From: Paralvinella palmiformis
Taxonomy: Eukaryota; Annelida; Polychaeta; Terebellida; Alvinellidae
Assembly: GCA_025642065.1 (NCBI GenBank)
Contig: JAODUP010000350.1
Span: forward strand, 537,501 to 601,500
DNA: 64,000 nucleotides
Reading direction: 5' to 3'
The notes beneath the pieces were generated by a model. It saw only the letters and a list, made by a program, of their open reading frames with translations, was not told where the DNA came from and did no database searches. Position 1 is the stretch's first letter. The number at the start of each line of letters is the position of its first letter. Both the position numbers and the translations under genes were made by a program. This document shows, piece by piece, positions 12,023-25,600 of the stretch.

Positions 12023-15000
12023 TCCAGTTCTTTCCAAATTTCTTTGGAAACCTCCGCATTCTAAATATGTGTGATATATTGTTTCAATATCCTCATTGCA
12101 AAAACTGCATAAGTCTGATTGTATTAATGTCCATTTATAAAGAGTCTCATTATTTGCCAAAATTTGATGCAGCATTTTGAAATGAAAGAAATGCAATTCT
12201 ACGAATAGAGTGCAGTTAAATATAAACTTAAAACTATTTATCCAATCTTACATGGTTAATTTACAGCGGAAATACGTTCTCCATTTATCAAAAACTTTAA
12301 TTGGCAATTGTACGATTGATTTTTGCATATCCGTATATACTAATTTACATATTTTACTTTTTATGTTACTAACTTTTCATGAGGCAGGGAAAGCATCTAT
12401 AATACTAAACTAATTCAGATAATTTATATTGTTACCATATTTATGGATAAAATATTGATAATTTAGAATATTTCCGTTTTGGTCGAGTAATTGTTTAACA
12501 TTTTTTATTCCTACTGTGTACATATGGTTATTAAAAAGGGCTTTCCATCAGTTATAATATGGGAATGATATATAATGCTGTCTCTGGTGTATTGTGTGTA
12601 TAGTAGGCCCACGCACTGAATATATCTCTGTTGAATTGGTTAGGTTATTTTCCGGAAGAGTACATTTATATCACTTGGTTTAAGGTTACGTTTCCTTATG
12701 TCAATATTAATTATCCAAGTTGATTTATATATAAATTCTGCTAAATAATTTGACTGTATTTTAATCTCTTTATCCAGCTTATCTTTAATCCTTTATCTTG
12801 TAATGTAATGTCTAGCATTGATACTCCCCCGGATTCCTTGGTGTCCTGCAAAATATTTCTTTTAATGCATTCGGTCTTTTTGCTCGAAAGAAATGTATAT
12901 AATTGTGCATCTATTTGCTTCATTGTTTGTGTCGGTGATGTTGATAAGACGGACATAAGGTAGACTAGTTGTGACATGAGAAAGATTATTGATTATTACT
13001 ACTTTGCCAAACATTGTCATGTGTTGCTTTGTTCCAAAAATGGATAATTTTATTCATTTTGGTTATGATTGGTGTATAATTAAGATCAATCAGTCTGTCT
13101 TTATCTGTGCATATAATGATTCCTAGGCATTTTATTGGGTCTGTAGTCCAGTTTAATTGTTCGTCTTCCAAAAGGTACATTGTATTATAGGATGTAATCA
13201 AAAGATGGCACTACTAATTGATCTTTCTGTGCCAGTTGTTGAATCTCATTTTCTGTCTGCTCAATTATCCACTTCATCTAACAAAGTAGTCATTTATGGT
13301 TGAGTTATAATCCATTACTTAGGGGATCTGTCTGCCTAAACTGTTAGTGGGTTGGCCACAGACTGGACTGACTATGTGTAATGGGTATTTCATTTGTCAT
13401 TTTGCCTTATTACCATATATACTAAGACAATCTGTATATCAGTCAATATCTCTGAAAATTACTTAAATATAAAATATTTTTTATAGCTTGAGCAGTCAAT
13501 TAATGATGTTCTAGTCAATGATAGGATGATGAAACAGTGATTTTATCATTCAAATCAGCAAGGATTTGTTCGGCTAATTTTGAGGCACAAGTGCAAAGAG
13601 AGCTTGTGGCATCTGATGAAGTTAGTACATCAGTCAGCTGATGTTTTGAAAGAAGGGTCATGAATGTCAGTGGTGCCTGAATCCGTATTATCAGGCGAAT
13701 TACAGTATAACCACTTTCTGTTCATGAGCACTAAGCCATTTAGGGTAGTTTCATGAGCAGTATACAGGGTGGAGGGACCATGAAAAGCTTTCTTCATTTT
13801 GGGCAATTTTTTTAATTTGGCAGCATATTTCTTCCAATCACACACAAGTTTCTCCTTCATATTAAACTCTCTGGTCACTTTGCTATTGTTGTTATTATCT
13901 TGTGAATATAGCATAATTGTGAATATTGCATAATTTTAATATTCAGCATCGTCTTGTATAAGACCAAATTAGAACAAAACACACAGGTTTGAACATTAAA
14001 GCCTACCCCCTCCCCCAATACACAAGTACATACTGTAACTTTGGTGCTCTAGCCGTAGCGTGTTGGACCACAGATCACTAACCACCCGTGTTCGAATCTC
14101 GGTGTAGGCATATCTGAAGGGTGTTTCACCTTTGACTTCGCTTCATTACCTTTGGAGGTCGCTCGGCCCATTTAGCCTACCCTGTGCACAACAGTGGCCA
14201 TAACACATCAATCATCTTTGAAAGTCACGTGGGCTATTTAACTTACCAGATGTACAAAAGTGGTTGTTCATCGACAACGTTTTTGTCCAGTAATTTATTG
14301 TTGAGTATTCGCGATATAACAGATGTTTTCCATGAAGAATGAACTGGTATAAATGTTTTTATCCATTCCTCCCGACAAACAACAGGTGGCGGACATGCAG
14401 AAGGAGTTAGAAGATTTGCAGCCACAGCTGGTGGTATCGGCCGAGGAAAACGAGAAGATGATGAAAATTATCGAGGTCGAGTCACGAGAGGTCCAGATCA
14501 CCAGCGAGAAAGTACGGGCCGAGGAAGCCATAGCCAATGAGCAAGCGGCATCTGCGCAGGCACTGAAGGATGAATGTGAAGCCGAACTGGCAGAGGCCAT
14601 CCCAGCATTGGAGGCAGCCATATCTGCTCTTAATACTCTCAAAGTAAGTGTCAGTGGAGCACCTCCATCCGGTATTGTGAAATCTCAAGACCAGGGTTTG
14701 AATCTCGATGATGTTCGATGTGATCATCTCATTTTCCTAAAGAGTATCCCCTTGGACAACTATCCCTATTGAGACTTGTACTGTTACTGTATATATTAAA
14801 TAATCACCTCTGTCCTGGTAGGTATTAGTCTAACTGGGATCAAGTTGAGGCTAGGTGGTTTCCCTGGCTCATTCCATGCACAAACCTTTTTTCTGTGTTT
14901 CTATTAAGATGGGAAGATACCTCTGTGTACATATGTGTATATTAATTTGTATATTTGTGTATGTGTTTATGTGTGTGTGTATGTGTGTGTGCACATGTAC

Positions 15001-17707
15001 TGTTTTGATGATGAATGAATTACCTTCCCTTCTTTTTCTTGCTCTCACTAACAGTAGTATTACACTCACTAACACTGTTACACTGTGATTGTTACACTGC
15101 AACAGTTATACTGTAATTGTTACACAGTGTTTATTACACTGCGATTACATCTATGTATGCTTTACTTGTTTTCAGCCATCTGATGTCACCATTGTGAAGT
15201 CTATGAAGAGTCCTCCAGGTGGCGTGAGGCTGGTCATGTCTGCTGTCTGTGTGATGAGGGATATTAAACCGGAGAAGATCAATGATCCATCTGGTACTGG
15301 TGGCAAGGTAGCGACAACATAATTATCTTTCGACAACGGAAAGCTCCTTAATTGGCTGATTGTATATCAAAATATTTACTGAATCATTATGTATCAACTA
15401 AAATGTTTTTTGACTCCAGCAGTGAAGAGTCACTGTTCTAAATGTGCACATTTCTGTATAGTTTTTGTCTGAATCTTCATGTAAACCATGTAATTCCTTG
15501 TGTATGTAATAGCTTGCTGGTTGGTCAAAGGTGGTATGTCTCGTAATAGCTGTATGTTACACCACTCTCTATGGTGGCATGACTTGAATGAGTTCTTTAG
15601 ATATTTAATTAGTTCAGAGAAAGTTTGCTTTATAATTAACTGATTCATAAGAAAAAGTCATTTGTTATCCTTTATATACTTGAAGCACGGTAACTGATTT
15701 ATTGACTAAAACACATGCATGAATTTCTCAGTCATGAATTGTTTCTGATCAGTTTATTTAAGCACAGTAATAAGGCATAGAGATTTGTTTGCCCGTGCTG
15801 TTTTGAGTCCGTTTTCAATGACACAATTTGAAACTAGGCATCTTAAGTACTTTAAAAAGCCAGACAATTCTGAGTAGATGTAGCTTTTATAGTTTATTAA
15901 TTTTATTTACTTCTCTCATAAGATACACCAATCTGACTATAATAACAAGCTTAGCAGGGCACAGTGTCAACAAGCTGTTTTCTTCATAATCTATACAGTT
16001 TTATTTGCAATTATGTATTTGCCATTTGGAAAACACCAATCAAAAGGACATATTGAACTGAAGTAATTTAAGCTGTATAACTGGTGTGAATGTTCTCAAA
16101 CTAATGCCCTGAGCCTTAAGTGGAAACTTGATAATTACTATTTATTTACTATGCTTAAGACTATCATGTATATAATAAATGGTGTCTGTTATGTCCTGTA
16201 GAATTAGGCAGCCTTTCCCTTCCTTTTTTCACTCATGTAGAAGGAAATGTACAAGTTCAGGATTTTGAAACGTTTGTATTTCCAGATTCTAGATTATTGG
16301 GGACCATCCAAAAAACTTTTGGGTGACCTGAATTTCCTCAAAGATCTTAAGGAATATGATAAAGACAACATCCCAGTAAGTAAATATGATAAAATTCAGA
16401 CTATGAACTATTTTTTGTTTTGAGTGAATCCCCAAGACACTATGATCTAAATGTTTACCACTGTATAACAGCCATAAGCAGAGTGTTTATAGTAGCATGT
16501 AAATAATCTGTGAAAATATTGATGAGAACAGAAAGTGGCACCAGCATAAACATATAACATGCCATGGAATCGAGTTATAATAATTAAACTCTGCTGTACT
16601 TTACCATAGACCCACATTATGCAAAAGATTCGCAAGGAATATCTGAGCAACCCTGACTTCGACCCAGCTAAGGTTGCTAATGCTTCCTCTGCCGCTGAAG
16701 GCCTTTGTAAATGGATTCTTGCCATGGAGATATATGATCGCGTTGCCAAGGTCGTTGCTCCAAAGAAGGAGCGCTTAAAGGGGGCAGAGAGCGAACTTGA
16801 GACAACCATGGCTCAGCTGAACCAGAAGCGAGCAGAGTTGAAAGCTGTTGAAGAAAGACTAGCAAACCTGAAGCAATCATTCGCTGAAATGACTGAGAAG
16901 AAAGAGAAACTAGAATTTCAGGTGAGAATTTGCACTTTTCCAGACCAAGATGGAAATTGATTGCCTGCCATGTTTAAGATTGATTTAGTTTGGATTTCCA
17001 CCTGACTCACTGTTTGAGGTTTCCCATGCTCATGATTAATAGTTTCTGATGTCAGGTGGACCTCTGTGGTAAGAAACTGGTACGAGCTAAGAAGCTGATT
17101 GGTGGCCTGGGCGGTGAGAAAGACAGGTGGACAGCAGCTGCTGAAGAATTGCAGAAGATCTATAACAACTTGCTGGGTAATGTTCTCATCTCGGCAGGTG
17201 TGATAGCTTATCTTGGCCCATTCACTTTGGCATTTAGGGATCAATCTACTGCTGATTGGGTGACTGTATGTATGGTAAGTGTCATAGCTCGACATTATTG
17301 GTCTGAATTATTGCATGAAATATTGATTCTGTGATCAGCAGTGCATGGTATTTAGGCTTTGGACTGTTGATGCTGTCTTTAGTAAAAAATGTCTTTGCCA
17401 TTGAGATGTGGCTTTTCACTTGCTTAATACCTTCTCTGTGTGTTATTATTTGATATGTGTATGTGTCATATTAACTGATCGCAGCTGTTGTTTTTCAGCA
17501 AAGAAAAATTCCATGCTCTAGGGACTTCTCGCTGACTAAAACTCTGGGTGAACCTATTAAGATCCAGGCCTGGAATATATCAGGCCTGCCTCGTGATAGC
17601 TTTTCTATCGATAACGGTGTCATTGTGGCTAACTCCAGAAGATGGTATGAATATAGCATGTCTTTGTATATGCGAATGTGTGCATGCATAAATGCATGCA
17701 TATGCTT

Positions 17708-17781
<74 letters not shown>

Positions 17782-20700
17782 TATATTTACATATGAAACT
17801 CTCATTACATCAGAAATGCTCTCTGAAACGAAGCTGTTTTACTATTTAAAGACAAAATCCGAATATTTTGATGCTGACTGTTTTTACAGCCAATCCTCTT
17901 TCCTATGTCAGTGTAATATACATCTAGGCTATATACTAGACAAGTCTGTATATGATATCTTTAGCCTGTATTGTCTGCAGGCCACTGATGATTGATCCCC
18001 AGGGTCAAGCAAATAAATGGACGAAGAACATGGAAAAAGATAACAAAATGTCTGTGATAAAGCTGACCGACTCGGATTACATGCGCACACTAGAGAACTG
18101 CGTTACTTTTGGTAACCCATTGCTGCTGGAGAATGTTGGAGAAGAGTTGGATCCATCACTGGAACCGCTTCTTCTCAAACAAACGTTTAAACAAAGTAAG
18201 TGAGACAATTCTAAAAGATGCATGATTAAGTTGGCACAGATTTGTAACAATTTGTTTAGCATGTTTTAGTTTCCCGTCATGTTCAGCATAATGTATCTGC
18301 ACTTGGTTCTGAAACTGACCATCTCAAATATGATTTATAATTGCTAACTGATTGAGTTTAATAACTGTTTTTTTATAGAATTATCCTTAATCGTTAAGCT
18401 GGTTTATATTAAAATAGTAACATATCATTTTGGGATCTTATCTAAGCATCTATGGTGTATAGAGATAGTTATTAGTTTTCGTTAACATCATTCCTGACTG
18501 AAAACAATCACGTGTGTGAATAATTCTTCAATTTGCTCATGTTTCTTTTTAAAAAAAAGGTTTAGTTGGTAACATGATGAATTCAGTTGTTTGACAAATG
18601 ATTAAGCAGATGCCAACTCTGTCTCATACAAGTTCTCTACGTCAGAAAGATTACCCCCAATTTTATTTTCATCAGCTTTTATGGATTAAGGACAAAAACA
18701 CCAACATCTCGGCCTCTTTGTTCTGTCCTTTGAATAATCTTCGCATCAGAAAAGTTTGTTTTCTTTCTTTTTTGTAAATCAGGTACTTTAGACGGAAACG
18801 TTAAGAAATTTTAAGAAGAAAAAACCATCTATCTGGAAATCAAAATATTGTAATATTAATTATAATTTTGGAATATTCAGAATATGGAAATAACAATTGA
18901 AGCCTATGTTTTGTGTCATTTTAAAACCTGGTAGTAAACACTTTGTTTTACTGGTTTGCTATGGGATAGGCTGATTCTTCCATTTTGTTTGAAGATGCTC
19001 TGATTCAGATAATGTCAGATGCTCTGAATTTGTAACGTCCTTGTTCCAAGTAGTTAATATGTTTGTGACAGTTACTTACTAGCATAAACATACTCTTTTG
19101 ATTTAGTGACGATGTTTATTATATGACATATTATCATTAAAGTTTATTTACTGTAGACAGTCTAGTCTGCTTCTTTATTTTCAAACTTATTTGTGTCCCT
19201 TGAAAATCTGGGAATATTTTTGAATTTAGAAATGTATCCAGAGTTGTTTTTAGATAAACTTTGTGTGTGTGTGTGTGTGTGTGCGCGCCCATGTGCATTT
19301 AGGTGCACCAACAGCCAGCAGTAATATAACTAATATGTTTGTTTGTTTGTTTTTGTAATATTTTCTATTAATACAAATAGTTGCACTAGGTAGGTACAGA
19401 ATATGTTTAACATAATCTGTCATCCTCGTTCATTGTACTGTATCAATAACAATTCCTCTTCACCTTCCCAAGGTCATGATATACCTTTGTACAATTGATT
19501 GCTCGGTGAAAGGCAATTAATGAATCCACATCTATCTCCCCCCTCACTTATTTACTATCACAATCAATGCCTAGATTTCTTATGGATACAGTTAATTCTC
19601 AATGTTAATAGTTTATGTTGATGTTATTATTGAACAATTTATGGGGTGTATTGATATAATACATGTATATACTCTTTCATGTATTGATTTGCATGTCTTT
19701 ATTTGTAATGCCTATTTGATGTGAGTAACTGAGTTAATGAATTGTAGGGCCAGTGAGTGAGTGAGTGAGTGAGTGAGGGATTGAGGGAGTGAGGGAGCGA
19801 GTGAGATGGTAGATTAGTCAGTAGATTAGTCAGTCAGTGAATCAATGAATGAATGAGTGAACCAGCCAATCAGCATGTGTGTATGTGTGTGTGCGTATAT
19901 GCATGCGTGTATGTGTAAAAACATTACATGTGTCAAATTAATGATATGCAATATTCTGTCTGATTGTGGTTACACTTATTAGGAGATTCAGGTAAAATGA
20001 AGTCTAATAATATCTCAAAACCTGTAATTTGATTAATAATAAGTGCATGTGTGATTTATAAATGCATGTCTATCACATCACATATTCTACATGTTTACAT
20101 ATACAAAAAATACCAGAAGACATACTAATTGACTCAACCATTATATAACATAATCACATTATAATAAACCCATAGAAATATGACAGTACTTCGATAGTGC
20201 AATGGTTAGAGTACTGCACTACAAACCTCCGGGTTGTGGGTTTGAATCTGGCCCATGCCTGTGTTTGTTGTATTTGTTTCATTACAAAGATAGCCCTTGG
20301 CCATAATTGTCTCACATGTTAAAAGCATGAGGCTAAACAACTTGATTGACCAACAACAACAACAACAACAACAACAACAGCCGTATAAACTTGATGATGA
20401 ACCACAGACACACAATAATGAACCACAGACACACAATAATGAACCACAGACACACAATAATGAACCACAGACACACAATAATGAACCACAGACACATAAT
20501 AATGAGTCACAGACACACAATAATGAGTCACAGACACACAATAATGAACCACAGACATACAATAATGAACCACAGACATAAGATAATGAATGATACCAGA
20601 GATATGTTAAGCTTATTTCTGTTATATCTTGTCTGTGTTTTACACAATGCAGCAGCATTCCCCTTTAGACAGCAGCATTCCCACTTTTTCTAATGACCAC

Positions 20701-22579
20701 ATTGTTAAAGATCCAGGTTTTGTCTATTGTTGATTTTAAAACAAATCATATAACTGATTCTCATAGTTCAAAGTCCAGCTTCCTGGCTTTAAGTTTAAGG
20801 CGGTGGTATTTTCTGATTTGTTGACTAATTGCTGTATTAGTGTTCCATTTCCCACTGTCTGATATAGCTATGTAGTTAAAAATCCGTCAACATCCAATTC
20901 AATATTAGCTTATGGGTGAGGCAACTATTATGATAACCATGAATGGTGAGTAATTGATTTGGTCAATCTTAGCTGAGGACTTCCCAATTTCTAGTCCACA
21001 AATTGACCAATAAGACTCACCTCTGTACTCCGTGTTGTGTACACTTAAGATCAGTGTCTTATTATTTGAACGTCATGCCACATACATTTCACAGTTGGGT
21101 CTTAATTAAGAGAAATTCTGCTGCAATCTGTATACGACACTCATTGTGTATAAATTGGAGTCTCACATCTGAATACCATCACAGTGCTCACGTTGGATGT
21201 CTTGTCTTGACATAACACAACATTGAGTGAATCATTTGTGCAACATGTCATCACCTATTGTCTATGTTAAGATCACCTTTGAGTACAGTCACAGAGTGAC
21301 AATTTCACAAAATGTTTATTGTGGTGCAATGCTTTCACCTGGTGTGTTGCGATTAAAGTTGCTGTCATCTTTGCCTTCTAACTTCAAGGTGATTTAATAT
21401 ATAACATATTTATTCTGATCAATCCTTTTATTAAATCTTTATGATTTTTATGAAAGATGAGTTGATACTGTGTCTCCTTGTTGGTGGATATTTTCTCTTT
21501 AAAATCAGTAAACACCATTATAACTGTACATCATGTTACAGGTTGGCTTGAGGGAGTTGAGGGAGTTAACTAGAGTATGGTTAACAATATTTACAGCTTT
21601 TTAAAAATAATAAAAAAAATTGTAAATGTTTTTTCTTCTAATTTTGTCATTCCTGGTGTGACCTTTTATGGTTGACATTATAATATCTATATGGTTGAAT
21701 ATGCTATCATTTTATGTTGCAATGATATAATTGTTATTTAAGAAATGTTTTTTTGTCTTTCTTTGCGTGATTAAAAAATGGATGTTCTGTTTTGAAGTTC
21801 TCCTACTGGTTTCTAAGTTTATAACTTGAAAAAATCACCTGACATGGAAATATGATCTTTATTTAAACCTTCAACATGAATAAAAACATATTTAACATGT
21901 TTTGGATCAGTCCCAGCCTTTTATTTAACTTTAAAATATTCTGAATCATCCTTTTCTCTTCTGCCATCCAGGTGGTGTCGACATGATCCGTCTTGGAGAA
22001 AACGTAATTGAATACAGTCCCGATTTCCGCTTCTACATCACGACCAAGCTTCGCAATCCGCATTACCTACCAGAGGTGGCAACGAAAGTGTCTCTGCTCA
22101 ACTTCATGATCACACCTGAAGGTCTTGAGGACCAACTTCTGGGAATTGTTGTCGCCAAAGAAAAGTATGGAATGTTTAGATGAGATATTATTTGTGTACT
22201 GGCCAATGATATGTTATATGATATATTGCAGAAGATTTTGAAGAGTTTTATCTTACAATGTTTTAAAATTGAATTAGCAAGACTCTTGTCTGAATTATAT
22301 TTCTCAATTTGTTGGAACTTTGTTTATTTATAAAAAGTAGGATGAATGACAAATAACAAAATTGCAATAATTGCAGTAGTAATAATGCAGACAGCAAAAA
22401 GAACAACAATTAATGCTGCTGCTTCTGCTGAATATAGCAATTGCGATGATAATGATGACAACAGTAATATTCATTTATAATTAAAACAATGGTGACAGTA
22501 ACAAAGATTTATGAAATTGGTGATGGGGATGGTCATGATAATGATGATCATGCTGCTGCTGCCATTGTTGATGATGATA

Positions 22580-22610
<31 letters not shown>

Positions 22611-25600
22611 CTATCATTTGTTTAGGCCTGACCTGGAAGAAGAACGTCAAGCCTTGATTATAACAAGTGCTAACAACAAACGACAACTGAAGGAGATTGA
22701 GGATAAAATCCTCCACACACTGTCTGCATCAGAGGGCAACATCCTTGAAGATGAGAGTGCTATCCAGATCCTTGACTCATCGAAGATCCTCTCTGATGAA
22801 ATTGCAAAGAAACAGAAAGTAAGTTCCTTGGGAAGGATCACTGCGGTGTGCTGAGTGTGCTATAAGAACTGGCGAACATTTGTGCTTAGGACTTGGGTTC
22901 AAATCCTTGCATGCCGTCATTAAAAGTTTGTGTATTAACTTGTGGGCACTCTTGTAGCATGTTTCATCTTCAAGTCATGGGATTGGGTATAGCTTATGTC
23001 TGTAGAAATGCTTCATTCTTCAATAAAATGCTTATCTTATTTCCCTTGAGAGTAGCTAAACATACCACTCACTCATTCTCTACAGCTGACCTAATTTAGG
23101 TCAGCTGTAAAGAATATTAACTGCCTGCAACATACTTCTGTGGGAGTTAATCTTGGCCATTGATATAATGCCAGTATATTTTCGGGTGGATCCGAAAAGC
23201 ATCCTGTAATTATTAATTATTTGTTGTGGTTTTGTGTATTAACTAAATAAATATATAGTTTCATGTACTCAATGTGTGAAATTTGCATTCAGAAATTATG
23301 AATACTATTATTTTATTACTGGTATAGCATTTACAATACAGGATGCAGCCGTATATCAGAACTGTCATAATAGAAGCTTCTGCCCAAATGTTTGTATTAT
23401 AAATAAAGATATACATTAGCAGATAGAGTGTTTCTACTTGGTTATGGAGCTCAAAGCAGCCACAGTGTGTGTACTACATTAAGTGTGTACCACATATTGG
23501 TGGGGATTGGTCTAGTGTTAAGATGGGTGGTTACTGAAAGGATACCTAGCTCTATAATGTGTCATTTCAGGTTGCTCTTTAATGAAGGTCTTATGCTCTT
23601 ATTTCTTTCCAAAACTGTAATATTTTAGTCACCTTGTTTTTGAATATATATCAGTCAACAAAGATGCCTATCATTAATCGGAGTCATGATATTTTCTGTT
23701 CACTTGTTATTTATGTCGAAATAAATGTCATTCATTGAAGTCAAATTGTATTTGTTTTGAGCGCAGTGAATTTAATTTAAAATAAATATTAAAATATGTG
23801 CTTAAAATATTGCGGTGTATTATATTGAAATTTTATTCATAGTGGTAATAAATGTGTCTGCCCGGATTCACATCGTAATGGGTTATAATAGGTTATGTTA
23901 AAATGTGCCAACATTATATTATTATTAATATCATTAAATAATCTCTTCATGTGTTGTTAATTTCCTCAAACAGATAGCTGAAGAAACTGAGAAGAAAATA
24001 GATGAATCTCGACAAGGTTACAGACCAATCGCCAAACACTCCTCAATTCTATTCTTCTCCATTGCTGATCTACCAAACATTGACCCGATGTACCAGTATT
24101 CGTTAACCTGGTTTATTAATCTTTATATGATGTCAATTGCTGACAGGTATGTTCCAACTCTGTTACCACAATTTAAATATTACTCATGTTCTTGGATAAT
24201 GAATATACAGTTGTGTATATTCATTTAAGTATAAACTTAATATTTTTATTGGTTTATCTGTATGTATGAGCAACTATCAACTATCTGTCATAGCCATTCA
24301 AGAATATTGAAACGTAAACTTTATAATAAATTATTATATATTCCTGAACATATACAACTTCATTTATTAAATTTTTCTGTGGAATAATTTGATTTGCAAA
24401 TTAGTTGATAAAAGTTGTGGCTTTTATTGAAAATGTGGCTGATTCATTTTTAAATTTATTTACAGAATGTAAGTGATCATAAGGCCAAACTTACTAATTT
24501 TATATAGGTTTTTTATATTCAACTGCAGCTTCCCTCTGGTATTTGTTCCTTGCTATACAGATTTTAAATGTTTTTATTGTTCAACAGGAAACAATATAAT
24601 GCTGACACTCCTGTTCTTATTTGTAGTTTTTCTTGACCCCAGTTGTGTGTTGTTTATTTATAAGGCTATGGATTTATACCATTTCTCTTCAGAAAAACCC
24701 TTTTCAGTAATTGTATGTTTACTTTATGTTTACATTAAGATGCAGAAATGTGTAGAAATGTTTATTCGTGAATGATTACTAAGACATTCCATGGAAATCT
24801 AAGAAAAAATTGTTTGCCCATTGTATTGACAGTTAATTACTTAATGTCACACTATTTTATTAATATTCACAGTGATATAGAAGCCATTATGTCAAAGGCA
24901 ATGGTGAAAGTAGGAAAATTGGTTCAATCAAAGATGTTTACTGATGTTTATATCAGCATTCTGTAGTCAATATTTAGTATTTTCTAAACATAAATTAACT
25001 TGAACAAGCTTCATTTTGTTTTCATGTCTGATTTGTCTTTGATTGTGATATGTTTAGATTCTGTACATGCATGTGTTTCTCTTTCAGTTGGAAATCAATA
25101 TTACATTTCACTCTTCATAGCATTGTGTTTGTTTTCCAGCAACAAATCCAAGATCCTTGAACGACGTTTACGATATCTCAAAGACCACTTCCAGTTTAAT
25201 CTCTATGAGAACGTCTGTCGGTCTTTGTTTGCTATACACAAGTTAATCTTTTCATTCCTGCTCTGTTCGAAATTATTTTTGTAAGTACAGATAGATAGAG
25301 GAAGAGCAGTTCGGGATGATATTATGTCTAATTATTGCTTTCACATAAAGCTTCTTTGGAAATGTGAATTTTCATATTTTCAAAAAACATCATGTTCATC
25401 TATTGGCTGCAGAATAGAGCTAACATCCTGCCAGTTTGTTACTTAATTAGCTTTCTCTTCAGATTCTATATAATAATGGAATGTTGTTATCTCTATATTA
25501 TCATGTCAGGGTTCTGTGACAAAAAACTGTTTATATTTTATCGTGACTAAAATTATTTGAAGATCTTTCTTTTGACATTTTTTATGTTATTTTGCTATGC

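Noticed and set aside
14042..14115. Possible functional tRNA gene
   Set aside because: Boxes A and B are present, but no cloverleaf with paired acceptor ends was found, and the body continues as a dispersed SINE.
20185..20260. Possible functional tRNA gene
   Set aside because: Same reasoning: it continues into a SINE body and CAA tail, with diverged relatives in two other introns.
20206..20658. Repetitive frames on both strands at the 21-bp array (EPQTHNN and CGSLLCV types)
   Set aside because: Open because the unit is 21 bp. The region is an intronic SINE plus tandem repeat.
25000..25139. Open frame extending upstream of exon 22a as an independent gene
   Set aside because: Conserved dynein residues start exactly after the acceptor at 25,139. 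The upstream part is hydrophobic AT-rich intron translation.
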